50,319 nt of DNA from Natrinema gari JCM 14663 (GCF_000337175.1 NZ_AOIJ01000047.1:20662-70980), one strand, 5' to 3'; shown: positions 41,780 to 50,319, counted from the stretch's first letter. Notes: generated by a model from the letters alone, not told the origin. Made by a program: numbers and translations.

Positions 41780-43624
41780 ATGGACCACGGCTCTCTCGCT
41801 GTCGTCTCGCCGCCCGCAATCTACGGTTCGGAACTCCTGACGTGGGTTCTGATCGGTCTTCTTCTCTACTGGATCGCGGTTATCGGGCTCCGAAACGGGG
41901 GGTATCTCCCGGACTACATCGGAACCCAAGGACCGATTCTCACGTTCCATACGAAACGCGGGCGGATGCTCTTGGACCGGCTCGCGCGACCGAAGCGCTT
42001 CTGGCGGGCATGGTCGAACTTCGGCGTTGGGATCGCGCTCGTCGTGATGCTCAGCATGTTCGCCGTTTTAATTCGCGTGGCGATGGTTGCGCTCTCGTCG
42101 CCACAGTCGGCGAGTTCACCCGCCAGACAGCCACACAACGTGCTCGTCATTCCCGGCGTCAACGACTTTCTGCCGTTGTCGGCGACGCCCGGCATCGTCT
42201 TCGGGCTGCTCGTCGGCCTCGTCGTCCACGAAGGTGGCCACGGGCTGCTCTGTCGGGTCGAGGATATCGATATCGATTCGATGGGCGTCGCGATGCTTGC
42301 GTTCCTCCCCATCGGCGCGTTCGTCGAACCAGATCACGAGAGCAGCAAGTCCGCCTCGCGGGGCGGTCAGACCAGAATGTTCGCCGCCGGCGTCACGAAC
42401 AACTTCGCGATCACGCTGGTGGCGTTCGCCCTCCTGTTTGGCCCCGTCGTCGGCGCGATCGGCGTCGCGCCCGGCGCCGCCGTCGGCGGCGTCGCTCCCG
42501 ACTCGCCCGCAGCCGACGCCGGGATCGAGCCGAACGACCGCATTACCGCGATCAACGGCACCGCGGTCGAGGGCAACGACGACCTCGCGACCCGACTCGA
42601 GGCCGTCGACAGCGAACAGGTCGCCGTCGAACTCAACGGCGAGCGGACGGTCCCCGTCGATCGGTCCCTGCTCGTGTCCACCGCGATGGAAAACGGCCCG
42701 ACGGGACTCTCCGTCGGTGACAAGATCCGCGCGGTCGACGGCCGAACCGTCGCGACCGAGAGCGGCTTCTACGACGCCGTCGGCGACAGCGAACGGGTCA
42801 CGCTGACGATCGAGCCCGCGGACGACGCGGCCGATGACCGGATCGAGCGCGAGGTAACCGTCGGTGCGGCGGTCTCGGTCGCCGCTGACGGCCCCCTCGA
42901 GCGCGAGGCCGGCCCGACCGACGAGACCATGGTGATCACCCGCTTCGACGGCGAACGGATACAGAATTACGGTGATCTCGCCGCCCTGCTCGAGGACAGC
43001 GAGCCCGACCAACGAGTCGCGGTCGCGGGCTACGTTGGGGACGAACGCGAGACGTATACCGTCACGCTCGACGAGCACCCGCGGGAGAACAGCGGGTTCC
43101 TCGGCATTCAGCCCACGCCGGGCATGTCCGGCGTCGCGGTGAACGATATCGGCGTCCAACTCTACCCCGCGGACGAGTATCTGGGGCTGCTCGGGGGCGA
43201 CGGCGAGACGCGATTCGGCCCGATTACCGAGAGCTTCCTCGGGAAGATCGGGGTCGCGCTGATGCTGCCGGTCATCGGCGTCAGCGGCGCGATGCCGTTC
43301 AATTTCGCCGGCTTCACCGGCGGGGTGCAGAACTTCTACGAGGCCCAGGGGATGCTCGGTGCGTTCGGCGACGGGAGCGTCTTCCTCCTCGCGAACCTGC
43401 TGTTCTGGACCGGCTGGATCAACGTCCAACTGGGCTTTTTCAACTGTATCCCGGCGTTCCCGCTCGACGGCGGGCACATCCTCCGGACGAGCACCGAAGC
43501 GATCGTCTCCCGGCTCCCGGTCGATGCGACCCGCGGGATGGTCCGGACGGTGACGACGGCGATCGGCGTGACGATGCTCGTGAGCTTCGTCCTCCTGTTG
43601 TTCGGACCGCAACTGCTGGGGTGA
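41780..43624 (+). CDS. M50 site-2 protease with PDZ-like domains
   Basis: A 614-residue intramembrane metalloprotease. An N-terminal helix pair (about residues 12-35 and 70-100) is followed by VVHEGGHGLLCRVEDI, the HExxH zinc motif. A long soluble insert (about residues 230-470) has PDZ-like features with GGVAPDSPAADAGIEPNDRI and GFLGIQPTPG marks. The closing motif NCIPAFPLDGGHILR supplies the third zinc ligand. Regulated intramembrane cleavage of membrane proteins is the family role. ATG 41780 is the only good start. The intergenic gap after lysS is 64 bases, so it may have its own promoter. Confidence 0.92.
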   Translation: MDHGSLAVVSPPAIYGSELLTWVLIGLLLYWIAVIGLRNGGYLPDYIGTQGPILTFHTKRGRMLLDRLARPKRFWRAWSNFGVGIALVVMLSMFAVLIRVAMVALSSPQSASSPARQPHNVLVIPGVNDFLPLSATPGIVFGLLVGLVVHEGGHGLLCRVEDIDIDSMGVAMLAFLPIGAFVEPDHESSKSASRGGQTRMFAAGVTNNFAITLVAFALLFGPVVGAIGVAPGAAVGGVAPDSPAADAGIEPNDRITAINGTAVEGNDDLATRLEAVDSEQVAVELNGERTVPVDRSLLVSTAMENGPTGLSVGDKIRAVDGRTVATESGFYDAVGDSERVTLTIEPADDAADDRIEREVTVGAAVSVAADGPLEREAGPTDETMVITRFDGERIQNYGDLAALLEDSEPDQRVAVAGYVGDERETYTVTLDEHPRENSGFLGIQPTPGMSGVAVNDIGVQLYPADEYLGLLGGDGETRFGPITESFLGKIGVALMLPVIGVSGAMPFNFAGFTGGVQNFYEAQGMLGAFGDGSVFLLANLLFWTGWINVQLGFFNCIPAFPLDGGHILRTSTEAIVSRLPVDATRGMVRTVTTAIGVTMLVSFVLLLFGPQLLG

Positions 43625-43644
43625 GAAACAGCCTCGGCGGCGAT

Positions 43645-44172
43645 CTACGAGTCGTCGGGATCGATCCCGTGGCGATCGGAGAACTCCTCGTGGGTCTCCT
43701 CGATGCGCTCGAACTCGGTCTCGAAGTAGTGTTCGTAGTGGCGGGCGACCTGTTCGACGACCCAGCGGCTGAACTCCTCGTCGAAGCACCACTCACACTC
43801 TTTCTCCGGAATGTCGAATCGCTCGTCCGTCGAGAAGGCCGCGTAGACGTGGAAAAAGCCGAGGATGACGTCGGCGAAGTCCCGAGCCTTCTCCGACCCG
43901 CTCTCGCGGCGGTCCTCGAGCTCGGCAATCCCGTCGTCGGTGAGTTCGAAGTATTTCCGGTCCGGTTCGTCTTTGCGTTCGATACGCTCGGCCCACCCCT
44001 TCTCCTCGAATTTATAGAGGATCGGATACACCGAGCCGTAGGACGGTTCCCAGTGACCGCCGCTGAGATCCCGGATCTCCTTGAGGATCTCGTAGCCGTA
44101 TCGCGGCTTCTCCTCGAGGAGTTCGAGGACGATATAGGCGATGAGTCCTTTCGGCGGCCCACTCTTCCGCAT
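43645..44172 (-). CDS. PadR-family transcriptional regulator
   Basis: A 175-residue PadR regulator. The winged helix spans residues 1-80: GLIAYIVLELLEEKPRYGYEIL, SYGSVYPILYKFEEKGW (wing and recognition helix) and RKYFELTDDG. A C-terminal helical dimerisation domain follows. It ends close to the M50 protease gene (convergent, 20-base gap) and is divergent from the PitA haem-protein gene, so either PitA or its own promoter is a plausible target. A TATA-like CTTTACC lies at 44199-44206, about 30 bases before ATG 44172. Ligand unknown. Confidence 0.9.
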   Translation of the reverse strand: MRKSGPPKGLIAYIVLELLEEKPRYGYEILKEIRDLSGGHWEPSYGSVYPILYKFEEKGWAERIERKDEPDRKYFELTDDGIAELEDRRESGSEKARDFADVILGFFHVYAAFSTDERFDIPEKECEWCFDEEFSRWVVEQVARHYEHYFETEFERIEETHEEFSDRHGIDPDDS

Positions 44173-44198
44173 ATGGCTGGTCAGTTAAACGGATAGCG

Positions 44199-44206
44199 GT
44201 AAAGGG
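44199..44206 (-). promoter_or_regulatory. TATA-like box for the PadR gene
   Basis: CCTTTACC on the minus strand is centred about 30 bases before ATG 44172, in the 167-base divergent region shared with the PitA gene. Confidence 0.35.
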
Positions 44207-44339
44207 TTTCGGTCACGTCCGCACGCAACGAGTATCGACCCGGACGGAGTCCACGCTCCGGAACGGAGCCGATCCCCTTGATAGACGGGAGCGAGGCGAA
44301 ACCCGGCCCTTCTTGACGTTTCCGTCCCAACTCGCACCC

Positions 44340-45824
44340 ATGGAACGACGACGACCGCCACAGACCGAAGAGGGTTGGTACGTCCTACACGACTTCCGGT
44401 CGATCGACTGGGACGCCTGGCGAAACGCTCCCGAGCGACGCCGCTCGCAGGCGATCGACGACGGTATCGACTATCTGACCGCCTGTGAGGCCGTCGACGA
44501 CGCCGAGGCCGGTGACTCGGCGACGTTCTCGGTACTCGGTCACAAGGCCGACCTGCTCGTCCTTCACCTGCGGCCGACGCTCGCCGATATCGATACGCTC
44601 GAGCGCCGGTTCGAGCAGACTGCGCTCGCCGAATTCACCGAGCGGGCCGACTCCTACCTCTCGGTGACGGAGGTCTCCGGGTATATGTCCGAGGACTACT
44701 TCGACGAGGACAGCGAGGTCGAGGACGCCGGCCTCGAGCGCTACATCGAGTCGCGGCTCAAACCCGAGATTCCCGACAGCGACTTCCTGAGCTTCTATCC
44801 GATGAGCAAGCGCCGCGGCCCCGACCACAACTGGTACGAACTCCCCTTCGACGAGCGGGCCGACTACCTCGCGAACCACGGCGAAATCGGCAAGGACTAC
44901 GCCGGCCGCGTCACCCAGATCATCTCCGGTAGCGTCGGCCTCGACGACTTCGAGTGGGGCGTGACGCTGTTCGGCGACGATCCGATGGACGTGAAGGAAC
45001 TGCTCTACGAGATGCGCTTTGACCCCTCGAGTTCCCGCTTCGCCGAGTTCGGCCGGTTCCTCTCGGCCCGCCGGTTCCCGCCCGCGGATCTCGCGACCTT
45101 CCTCGCCGGCGAACGCGTTCCGGCCGAGGGTGACGGGAACCCTCACCACGGCGGCGACGCCGAGGGGCATCACGGTGGCTCCGGCGGTCACCACCACGGC
45201 GACGACGCGACGTCGGGCCACGGCGACGAGAGCGGCGGCATCCGCGACGAACTCGAGGACGAAGGCATCTACGCCGGCCAGCCCCACGGCGAGGACGTCC
45301 ATGCGGTCGTTCTCTATTCGGCGGCCGATTCCGACGACCTGTTCGAGGAGGTCGACGGCTACCGGGAGAACTTCGATCACTACGATACCCACGTGAAGAC
45401 GGCGGTCTACGAGGCCCAAGACGAGGACAGCGAAACCGCCGTCGTCAGCCTCTGGGAGACCGACCGGGCCGCGAACACGGCCGCCGGATTCCTCGCCGAG
45501 TTACCCGATGTCGTCCGACAGGCCGGTGACGACGAGGACGACTCGTGGGGGACGATGGGGATGTTCTACACGGTCGAGCCGGAGCATCGCAGCGATTTCG
45601 TCGGGACCTTCGACGACGTCGGCGGCGTCCTCGCCGACATGGATGGCCACCGTAAGACCGACCTGTTGGTCAACCGCGAGGACGAAAACGACATGTTCAT
45701 CGCCAGCCGCTGGGACTCCCGGGAGGACGCCATGGCGTTCTTCCGGAGCGATGCCTTCTCGGAGACCGTCGAGTTCGGGCGGGACGTCCTCGCGGACCGC
45801 CCGCGACACGTCTTCCTGGCCTGA
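44340..45824 (+). CDS. pitA: PitA-type chlorite dismutase/HemQ fused to an ABM-like monooxygenase domain
   Basis: A 494-residue fusion known from haloarchaea. Residues 1 to about 262 are a Cld/HemQ domain: FYPMSKRRG, NWYELPF, GLDDFEWGVTLFGDDP and YEMRFDPSSSRFAEFG match coproheme decarboxylase. A His-rich, Gly-rich linker follows (about residues 266-300, HHGGDAEGHHGG and GGHHHGDD). Residues about 320-494 form an antibiotic-biosynthesis-monooxygenase-like dimeric alpha/beta barrel (WETDRAANTAAGF; RWDSREDAMAFF). The chlorite dismutase half probably decarboxylates iron-coproporphyrin in haem synthesis; the role of the second half is unknown. ATG 44340 lies right at the start of family-like sequence. 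It faces a PadR regulator. Confidence 0.9.
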   Translation: MERRRPPQTEEGWYVLHDFRSIDWDAWRNAPERRRSQAIDDGIDYLTACEAVDDAEAGDSATFSVLGHKADLLVLHLRPTLADIDTLERRFEQTALAEFTERADSYLSVTEVSGYMSEDYFDEDSEVEDAGLERYIESRLKPEIPDSDFLSFYPMSKRRGPDHNWYELPFDERADYLANHGEIGKDYAGRVTQIISGSVGLDDFEWGVTLFGDDPMDVKELLYEMRFDPSSSRFAEFGRFLSARRFPPADLATFLAGERVPAEGDGNPHHGGDAEGHHGGSGGHHHGDDATSGHGDESGGIRDELEDEGIYAGQPHGEDVHAVVLYSAADSDDLFEEVDGYRENFDHYDTHVKTAVYEAQDEDSETAVVSLWETDRAANTAAGFLAELPDVVRQAGDDEDDSWGTMGMFYTVEPEHRSDFVGTFDDVGGVLADMDGHRKTDLLVNREDENDMFIASRWDSREDAMAFFRSDAFSETVEFGRDVLADRPRHVFLA

Positions 45825-45928
45825 GGGTCGCCTCACACTCGCCCCTGCCACGACGCGGCCGTCATAGGAGTGGGCCAGTCTCACCGGTAGCGACACGGGT
45901 TGATCGGTCCCGTTCATAGGGCGGGTCG

Positions 45929-47260
45929 ATGAGTCCGACGCAGGAGTCGTTGCCGCGACGAATCTGGAGCCAGTATCGCTCGATTCCGATCATCTACCGT
46001 ATCGCGGTCGCGTTCGTCCTCGGGACCGCGCTCGGGGCCATCGCCGGCGAGCGCGCAAGCGTTCTCAGTCCATTGGGTGATCTCTTCCTACGGTTGCTCG
46101 AGATGCTGATCATCCCGTTGATCGTCTTTACGCTGCTCGGCGGGATGCGCGAGCTGACGCCGTCGAAACTCGGGAAAGTCGGCGGCTTGACCGTCGCACT
46201 CTACGCCGCGACGACGACGATCGCGGGTCTGATCGGCCTCGCAGTCGCGAACCTGTTCGATCCCGGAACGGCCGTGGCGTTCACCGGTGGCGAGGCCCAG
46301 CAGGCCGAACCGCCGACCGTCTCCGAGGTCGTCCTGGGGATCGTCCCCGAGAACCCGCTGGCTGCGATGGTCAACGGCGAGATCCTCGCGACAATCTTCG
46401 TCGTCGTCGTCTTCGGATTGGCGTTGACCATCGTCCGCGAGTCGACAACCGACGACCCGATCGCGGACGCGGTCGACGGCTTCTTCGCGTTCGTCGATGC
46501 GGGCACCGAGGCGCTGTTCACGATCGTCTGGGGAGTCATGGAGTACGGCGTCGTCGGCGTCTTCGCGCTGATGGCCGCCGCGATCGGCACCGAGGGACTC
46601 GGCGCGATCGTTCAATTAGGCGCACTCGTCGGAGTCATCGCGATCGGCATCGCGATCCACATGACCGTGACTTACCTCGTCGTGATGACCGTCGGCATCC
46701 TCGGACAGTCGCCGGTGGCCTTCCTCAGCGGCGCGAAAGACGCGATGCTGACTGCGTTCACGATCCGCTCCTCGAGCGGGACGCTGCCGGTGACGATCAC
46801 CGACGCCGAAACGAACCTGCGGATCGACGAATCGGTCTACGGCTTCGGCCTCCCGCTCGGGGCGACGATCAACATGGACGGGGCGGCGATCAGACAGGCC
46901 GTGACGGTGGTATTTGCCGCTAACATGGTCGACGTTTCCCTCGGTCTCGGCGATCAGGTGCTCGTCCTCGCGACCGTGATCCTGATCAGCATCGGCACTG
47001 CCGGTGTCCCCGGTGCGGGGCTGATCATGCTCACCGTCATCCTGAACGCCGTCGGCTTGCCCCTCGAGATCGTCGGCTTCGTCGCGGGCGTCGACCCGAT
47101 CCTCGGCCGGATCGCGACGACGAACAACGTGACCGGCGACCTCGCCGTCGCATCCGTCGTCGGCAAGTGGACCGACGGAATCGACCTCACGGAAGGTGTC
47201 TGGGCCGACGGCACCCGCTCGAGTAGCGAGGGTGGGGAACGGGCCACAGCCGGCGACTGA
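45929..47260 (+). CDS. Dicarboxylate/amino-acid:cation symporter (DAACS, GltP-like)
   Basis: A 443-residue secondary transporter of the DAACS (GltPh/EAAT) family. Eight membrane helices and the two hairpins are recognisable: helix 1 near 20-40, hairpin 1 carrying IRSSSGTLPVT, helix 7 with GLPLGATINMDGAAI (the cation site NMDG), and hairpin 2 with GTAGVPGAGLI. It imports acidic amino acids or C4-dicarboxylates with Na+ or H+. In this salty environment Na+ coupling is likely, which is inference. The gene follows PitA by about 100 bases but no functional link is evident. Confidence 0.92.
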   Translation: MSPTQESLPRRIWSQYRSIPIIYRIAVAFVLGTALGAIAGERASVLSPLGDLFLRLLEMLIIPLIVFTLLGGMRELTPSKLGKVGGLTVALYAATTTIAGLIGLAVANLFDPGTAVAFTGGEAQQAEPPTVSEVVLGIVPENPLAAMVNGEILATIFVVVVFGLALTIVRESTTDDPIADAVDGFFAFVDAGTEALFTIVWGVMEYGVVGVFALMAAAIGTEGLGAIVQLGALVGVIAIGIAIHMTVTYLVVMTVGILGQSPVAFLSGAKDAMLTAFTIRSSSGTLPVTITDAETNLRIDESVYGFGLPLGATINMDGAAIRQAVTVVFAANMVDVSLGLGDQVLVLATVILISIGTAGVPGAGLIMLTVILNAVGLPLEIVGFVAGVDPILGRIATTNNVTGDLAVASVVGKWTDGIDLTEGVWADGTRSSSEGGERATAGD

Positions 47261-47311
47261 ACGCAGGTCACCAGTCGTTTTACGGTCTGCTCGATCGTGT
47301 CGTCCGGTGTA

Positions 47312-47500
47312 TCAGTGCGCGTCCGAGTCGCTCGTCTCGTCGTAGAAAAAGTAGGCGGCGATCCCAGCCAGCCCGAACGCGAGCGTCACGAACGGCCACG
47401 GTCCGGCGTCGCGATCGGTCAGCGACGCGTGTGCGGTCACGAAGATCGCAAACCCGACGTGGGCGGCGAACGTGGCGACGACAAACGCCTGTGGGTCCAT
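47312..47500 (-). CDS. Small two-helix membrane protein
   Basis: A 62-residue protein with two hydrophobic segments (residues about 5-26 and 34-52) separated by a short polar loop (TDRDAGPW), and an acidic tail ending YDETSDSDAH. The composition is that of a real haloarchaeal membrane microprotein. No family is recognised. It converges with the symporter gene, 51 bases away. Confidence 0.6.
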   Translation of the reverse strand: MDPQAFVVATFAAHVGFAIFVTAHASLTDRDAGPWPFVTLAFGLAGIAAYFFYDETSDSDAH

Positions 47501-47701
47501 GACTCGAGGGATTCGACGCGGCGATGAAAGCCGTTACGAAGGTGCTCGACCGTCGACGACGCATATCCGAGTCCGCGACCGAGAAGCCGGCGCATCGCAC
47601 TCGTAGCGAGTCGCCCGCTCCACCGGGAGAGTTGCGGTTCTCATCGGCGGTTCGTCGAGTGCAGTCGCGGACCGACCGCACGCAGAGCAAAGAGTCGGTG
47701 C

Positions 47702-48085
47702 CTAGAAGTCGTGATCCGGGTCGTCCTCGACTTTGCGCTTCATCGACTCGCGACGGGACTTGGCGTCGCGGCCGGTCGCCTCGAGCAGGAAGTCGTTTTT
47801 CGCGTCGACGGCATCGCCAGCGGCCTCGAGTTCGTTGGGGCCGAGTTCGGTGGGATCACGCTCGTGGAACTCGACGCCGAGTTTGTCCTTCTTGCCGGAG
47901 TATTCAACGGTCCCGGCGATGATCTTCTCGAAGACCGGATTGGTCGGCTCGCCGATGACGTACAGGTCGCTTCCCTTGTACTCCTCGGTATCCGTGATCG
48001 AGCCGAAGTAGTCCTCGACCGTGGCCTCCATATCCGGAATTCGTTCCTCGAGATATTCACCGCGACGCATCTTGTACTCCTTCAT
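47702..48085 (-). CDS. DUF5611-family protein
   Basis: A 127-residue protein that matches my memory of the haloarchaeal DUF5611 family: it opens MKEYKMRRGEYLEERIPDME, continues with VEDYFGSITDTEEYKG and NPVFEKIIAGTVEYSGKKDK, and ends in a charged DAKSRRESMKRKVE tail. The family has no known function; alpha/beta fold, soluble. ATG 48085 is the family start; the upstream in-frame extension (to 48124) is not conserved in style. A single gene on the minus strand. Confidence 0.85.
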   Translation of the reverse strand: MKEYKMRRGEYLEERIPDMEATVEDYFGSITDTEEYKGSDLYVIGEPTNPVFEKIIAGTVEYSGKKDKLGVEFHERDPTELGPNELEAAGDAVDAKNDFLLEATGRDAKSRRESMKRKVEDDPDHDF

Positions 48086-48295
48086 GGCTCGAAGAAACAC
48101 GGCGGAGTGTTTACCTCTTTTCATAGCCGACGTTTCGCGCGTCTGACGCGTTCTCGAACCCGGAGACCGCCGATACCGGTCGCTGTCGGTCGGGAACCGA
48201 GCGGAACGAAGCGGGGCTATCGGTGAGCGCTCGCGGAGCCACAGAGGCCGGCGCGGGAACGCGGAGGATCGCCGATCCCGTCCCGACCGACGCTG

Positions 48296-49354
48296 CTATC
48301 GTCGCTCGCGCTCGCTGAGGTACCCCTTCCGACAGTCGGGGCAGATGTCGCCGGTGCGAAGGGATTCCCGATCGCCGGCGGAGACGTAGTCACACCGCGG
48401 ACAGTAGAGTTCGGTCGGGATGTCGTCGGACGGGCCGTCGCTTTCGGCGGGCGTCGGCGCGGACGCGGCGCGTTCGATTCCGGTTCCCGGATCGGGATCG
48501 GGCGCGGGCTCAGCATCGCCTCGGCCGTCCGTCGGCGGCTCTGCAGTCACCGACCGGGCGTCGGCCGCAGCCGCAGTCGCGCCGTCGGGTCCGGTCTCGC
48601 CGCCCGTCTGGACGCCCCCAATGGGGTCGTCGGTGTCGAGGAGGACGGCATCGTCGTCGATCTCGTCCGGCTCGAGGGTATCGGTGTCGGACGCCGTCTC
48701 GCCGTCGGCCGGGTCGTCCGGCCAGTTTGTCGGGTCGGATTCGCCCTCGACCGGCGGGCCGACATCGTCCGAATCGGGCCACTCGCCGTGGTCCCGATCC
48801 CGATCCGTCGCGGGCTCGTCCTCGAGGATCTCGCCGTCGTCAGTGACCGGATCGCCGTGTTCGTCGGTCGGCAGGTCGATCTCGGCCGTGTCGTCGTCGG
48901 CCTCGAGACCGCCGGCCGCCGCTTCCGAAGTCGACTCGGACGCGCCGGCTGTCGGGCTCGCGGACGGCTCCGTCCCCGTCTCGAGCGCGTCCGAACCGGT
49001 GTCGTCGGCGTCGATGAGTTCGGCGTCGTCGCCGTCGGTCGGCGCAACCGTGTCCGCCGGGTCGGCGAATTCGGGACCCGAGGCCGACGCCGCAGCGGGC
49101 GCATCCGTCGCATCGGACTCGAGTGGTGGTTCGGGCGGTTCGGTATCGGGCTCGTCGGGGACCGAGTCGGCGTCCGTTCCGGCGAAGAGGCTGGTCACTT
49201 CGGTGTTTTCGCTGATGACGTTGCGATCACCACAGCGGGCACACTCCTCGTACTCCTGGACGGTTACGACGACCTCGCTGCCCCGTTCTTCGCGCTCGCG
49301 TTCGACTTCGGAGTCCCCGTAGTCGTGTCCGAGCAACGAACATCGAAGGGCCAT
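48296..49354 (-). CDS. DUF7093-like protein with terminal zinc ribbons and acidic linker
   Basis: A 352-residue protein in three parts. Residues 1-45 start MALRCSLLGHDYGD and contain CARCGD, one zinc-knuckle half. Residues about 60-300 are an Asp/Glu/Pro/Ala/Thr-rich low-complexity linker with no fold expected. The last 40 residues hold a zinc ribbon with CPRC and CPDC. The two cysteine clusters may form one or two zinc sites. The layout resembles DUF7093 in haloarchaea; role unknown, perhaps a regulatory or RNA-linked protein. A TATA-like box at 49379-49387 fits ATG 49354. Confidence 0.8.
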   Translation of the reverse strand: MALRCSLLGHDYGDSEVEREREERGSEVVVTVQEYEECARCGDRNVISENTEVTSLFAGTDADSVPDEPDTEPPEPPLESDATDAPAAASASGPEFADPADTVAPTDGDDAELIDADDTGSDALETGTEPSASPTAGASESTSEAAAGGLEADDDTAEIDLPTDEHGDPVTDDGEILEDEPATDRDRDHGEWPDSDDVGPPVEGESDPTNWPDDPADGETASDTDTLEPDEIDDDAVLLDTDDPIGGVQTGGETGPDGATAAAADARSVTAEPPTDGRGDAEPAPDPDPGTGIERAASAPTPAESDGPSDDIPTELYCPRCDYVSAGDRESLRTGDICPDCRKGYLSERERR

Positions 49355-49378
49355 TGTCCCACCGTACCCAGTCATACC

Positions 49379-49387
49379 ATAAAAAAC
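49379..49387 (-). promoter_or_regulatory. TATA-like box for the DUF7093-like gene
   Basis: CGTTTTTTATGG on the minus strand is centred about 29 bases before ATG 49354 and predicts a leaderless start. Confidence 0.5.
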
Positions 49388-49566
49388 GTGTTGCCTGGTG
49401 GACTGTCACGACGGCCGAACGGTGAGGACGCGTCCCGTCGGGATGTGTCACCGGTCGGATCGGGGCGGGCGTTCTCCGCCGACCTCCCTCGGTGCTCGCG
49501 ACGCCGGCGCTCTCGAACCGGCGGAACGACAAACGTCAAATCCCAGGTGGTCGAATACATACATAG

Positions 49567-49863
49567 ATGAGAGCAAAGCGGGAGTACCGGAACCGGGAAC
49601 GGACGGAGGTGGCGGTACTCGACGCGCTGGTCGACCGCGCCGACGACGGAATGTCCGTCTTCGAGCTCCGCGCGGCCGTCGAGGTCGACATCGATGAACT
49701 CGAGGACGCTCTATCGACGCTCAAAGCGGACGACCTGATCGTCGTCGACTCGGGGTCGGAGACGGTGATCAAGCCCGCCGAACGCGTGGTCCCCGAGACG
49801 CCGTCCGAGGAAGACGGGGCGCAATCGATCGGAGACTGGCTCCGCGAGCGGCTGCCCTTTTGA
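49567..49863 (+). CDS. DUF6432-like small winged-helix protein
   Basis: A 98-residue protein. The N-terminal two-thirds read like a winged helix: REYRNRERTEVAVLDALVDR, then GMSVFELRAAVEVDIDELED and ALSTLKADDLIVVD, followed by a C-terminal tail SIGDWLRERLPF. I associate this with haloarchaeal DUF6432. DNA binding is inferred from the fold only. It is followed 39 bases later by a GcvT-like gene on the same strand, so the two may be co-transcribed. Confidence 0.8.
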   Translation: MRAKREYRNRERTEVAVLDALVDRADDGMSVFELRAAVEVDIDELEDALSTLKADDLIVVDSGSETVIKPAERVVPETPSEEDGAQSIGDWLRERLPF

Positions 49864-49902
49864 ATCGAAACGCCTGATACGCTCAGGCCCCAGGAGATAC
49901 GC

Positions 49903-50319
49903 ATGAGCGTCATCGAGTCTATCCACGAGGACCACGGAGCGACGTTCGGCGAGCGCGGCGATCGGCGCGTCGTCGAACACTACGGACGGCCGGCGCGTAC
50001 CCACCGGGCGGTGCGCAACGGTGTCGGCCTGCTCGAGCAGGCCTACGGCGTGATCGTCGTGGAGGGCGACGACCGCGTCGAGTACGTCGATAACGTCGTC
50101 TCGAACCGGGTTCCCGCGACGGACGGACAGGGTTGTTACGCGCTCGTCCTCGATCCCCAGGGCGGGATCGACGTGGAACTCTACATCTACAACGCGGGCG
50201 AGCGGCTCCTGCTTTTCACTCAGCCCGAAACCGCCGTCCCCCTCGCCGAGGAGTGGTCGGAAAAGGTGTTCATTCAGGACGTGGAGATCCGCGTCGCGAC
50301 CGACGACCTGTCTCTTATA
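49903..50319 (+). CDS. GcvT/YgfZ-like aminomethyltransferase (partial, 3' end outside)
   Basis: 139 codons are visible, open to the window edge. The start MSVIESIHEDHGATFGERGD, the RRVVEHYGRP segment and GVGLLEQAYGVIVVEGDDRVEYVDNVVSNRVP (cut here at GDDRVEYVDNVVSN) are typical of haloarchaeal GcvT-domain proteins, which bind folate. YgfZ-type members assist iron-sulfur cluster assembly; GcvT proper acts in glycine cleavage. The missing C-terminus prevents choosing between them. No other glycine-cleavage gene is in the window. Confidence 0.85.
   Translation, partial: MSVIESIHEDHGATFGERGDRRVVEHYGRPARTHRAVRNGVGLLEQAYGVIVVEGDDRVEYVDNVVSNRVPATDGQGCYALVLDPQGGIDVELYIYNAGERLLLFTQPETAVPLAEEWSEKVFIQDVEIRVATDDLSLI

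Noticed and set aside
42116-43792. 558-codon minus-strand frame opposite the PDZ-containing M50 protease
   Set aside because: Composition is a mirror of the protease gene; the plus-strand protein has both zinc motifs and membrane helices.
45160-45235. His-rich tract as a frameshift or low-quality sequence
   Set aside because: The frame stays open on both sides, and haloarchaeal PitA proteins are known to carry a His-rich linker.
48420-49322. 300-codon plus-strand Ser/Val-rich frame opposite the DUF7093-like gene
   Set aside because: It arises from the repetitive Asp/Ser/Pro codons of the acidic linker on the other strand; no family and no promoter.

Overview
The window comes from a halophilic archaeon, most likely a member of the Natrialbales (Natrinema/Haloterrigena-like; inferred, not tested). 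The DNA is GC-rich with abundant CTCGAG, the encoded proteins are strongly acidic, and many genes show a T-rich TATA-like box 26-30 bases before the ATG, the arrangement expected of leaderless haloarchaeal transcripts. Gene content agrees: archaeal ProS, class I LysS, HisS, aIF5A, S19e, PDCD5, archaeal UMP kinase, a PitA-type chlorite dismutase fusion, a SAMP-protease-like JAMM protein and several haloarchaea-only small families.

Layout. 1-1362: a partial gene end, a DUF123/GIY-YIG-like protein and an AhpD-like peroxidase-related protein. 1363-4104: an accessory patch with an 86-bp imperfect palindrome, a membrane protein and a Tat-exported protein. 4105-13733: metabolism and translation (gltB, proS, quinone reductase, NUDIX, agmatinase-like protein overlapping aIF5A). 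13985-19064: enolase-superfamily protein, an asparagine-synthase-like protein with no N-terminal Cys nucleophile, UbiB-type kinase and Hsp20. 19267-25415: two MoeA paralogues (the second fused to a PBP-like domain), a serine hydrolase, a BtuF-like protein and a JAMM protease. 25429-28462: a hypothetical gene, then an accessory cassette, namely an eCIS-type DUF4157 (HExxH) protein interrupted by a single in-frame TAG, followed after 3 bases by an unknown gene. 28612-34149: sulfatase, DUF1059 protein, hisS, and the rps19e-PDCD5-PP-loop operon. 34247-41715: thiL, an M50 protease, DUF7123 regulator-like protein, MobB-like/MoaE fusion, CapA, and pyrH-lysS overlapping by 4 bases. 41780-50319: PDZ-containing M50 protease, PadR regulator, PitA haem protein, DAACS symporter, small haloarchaeal proteins and the start of a GcvT-like protein.

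Themes. Molybdenum-cofactor functions recur (two MoeA, MobB-like/MoaE, JAMM protease); in Haloferax the SAMP modifiers, MoaE and the JAMM desampylase are linked, so the JAMM gene next to moeA fits. Protein-modification and translation genes are tightly coupled (agmatinase-like protein with aIF5A). The most unusual locus is the orphan DUF4157 cassette at 26198-28462, which looks like cargo for an extracellular contractile injection system although no injection-system structural gene is in the window. I saw no tRNA, rRNA, CRISPR array or intact insertion sequence.
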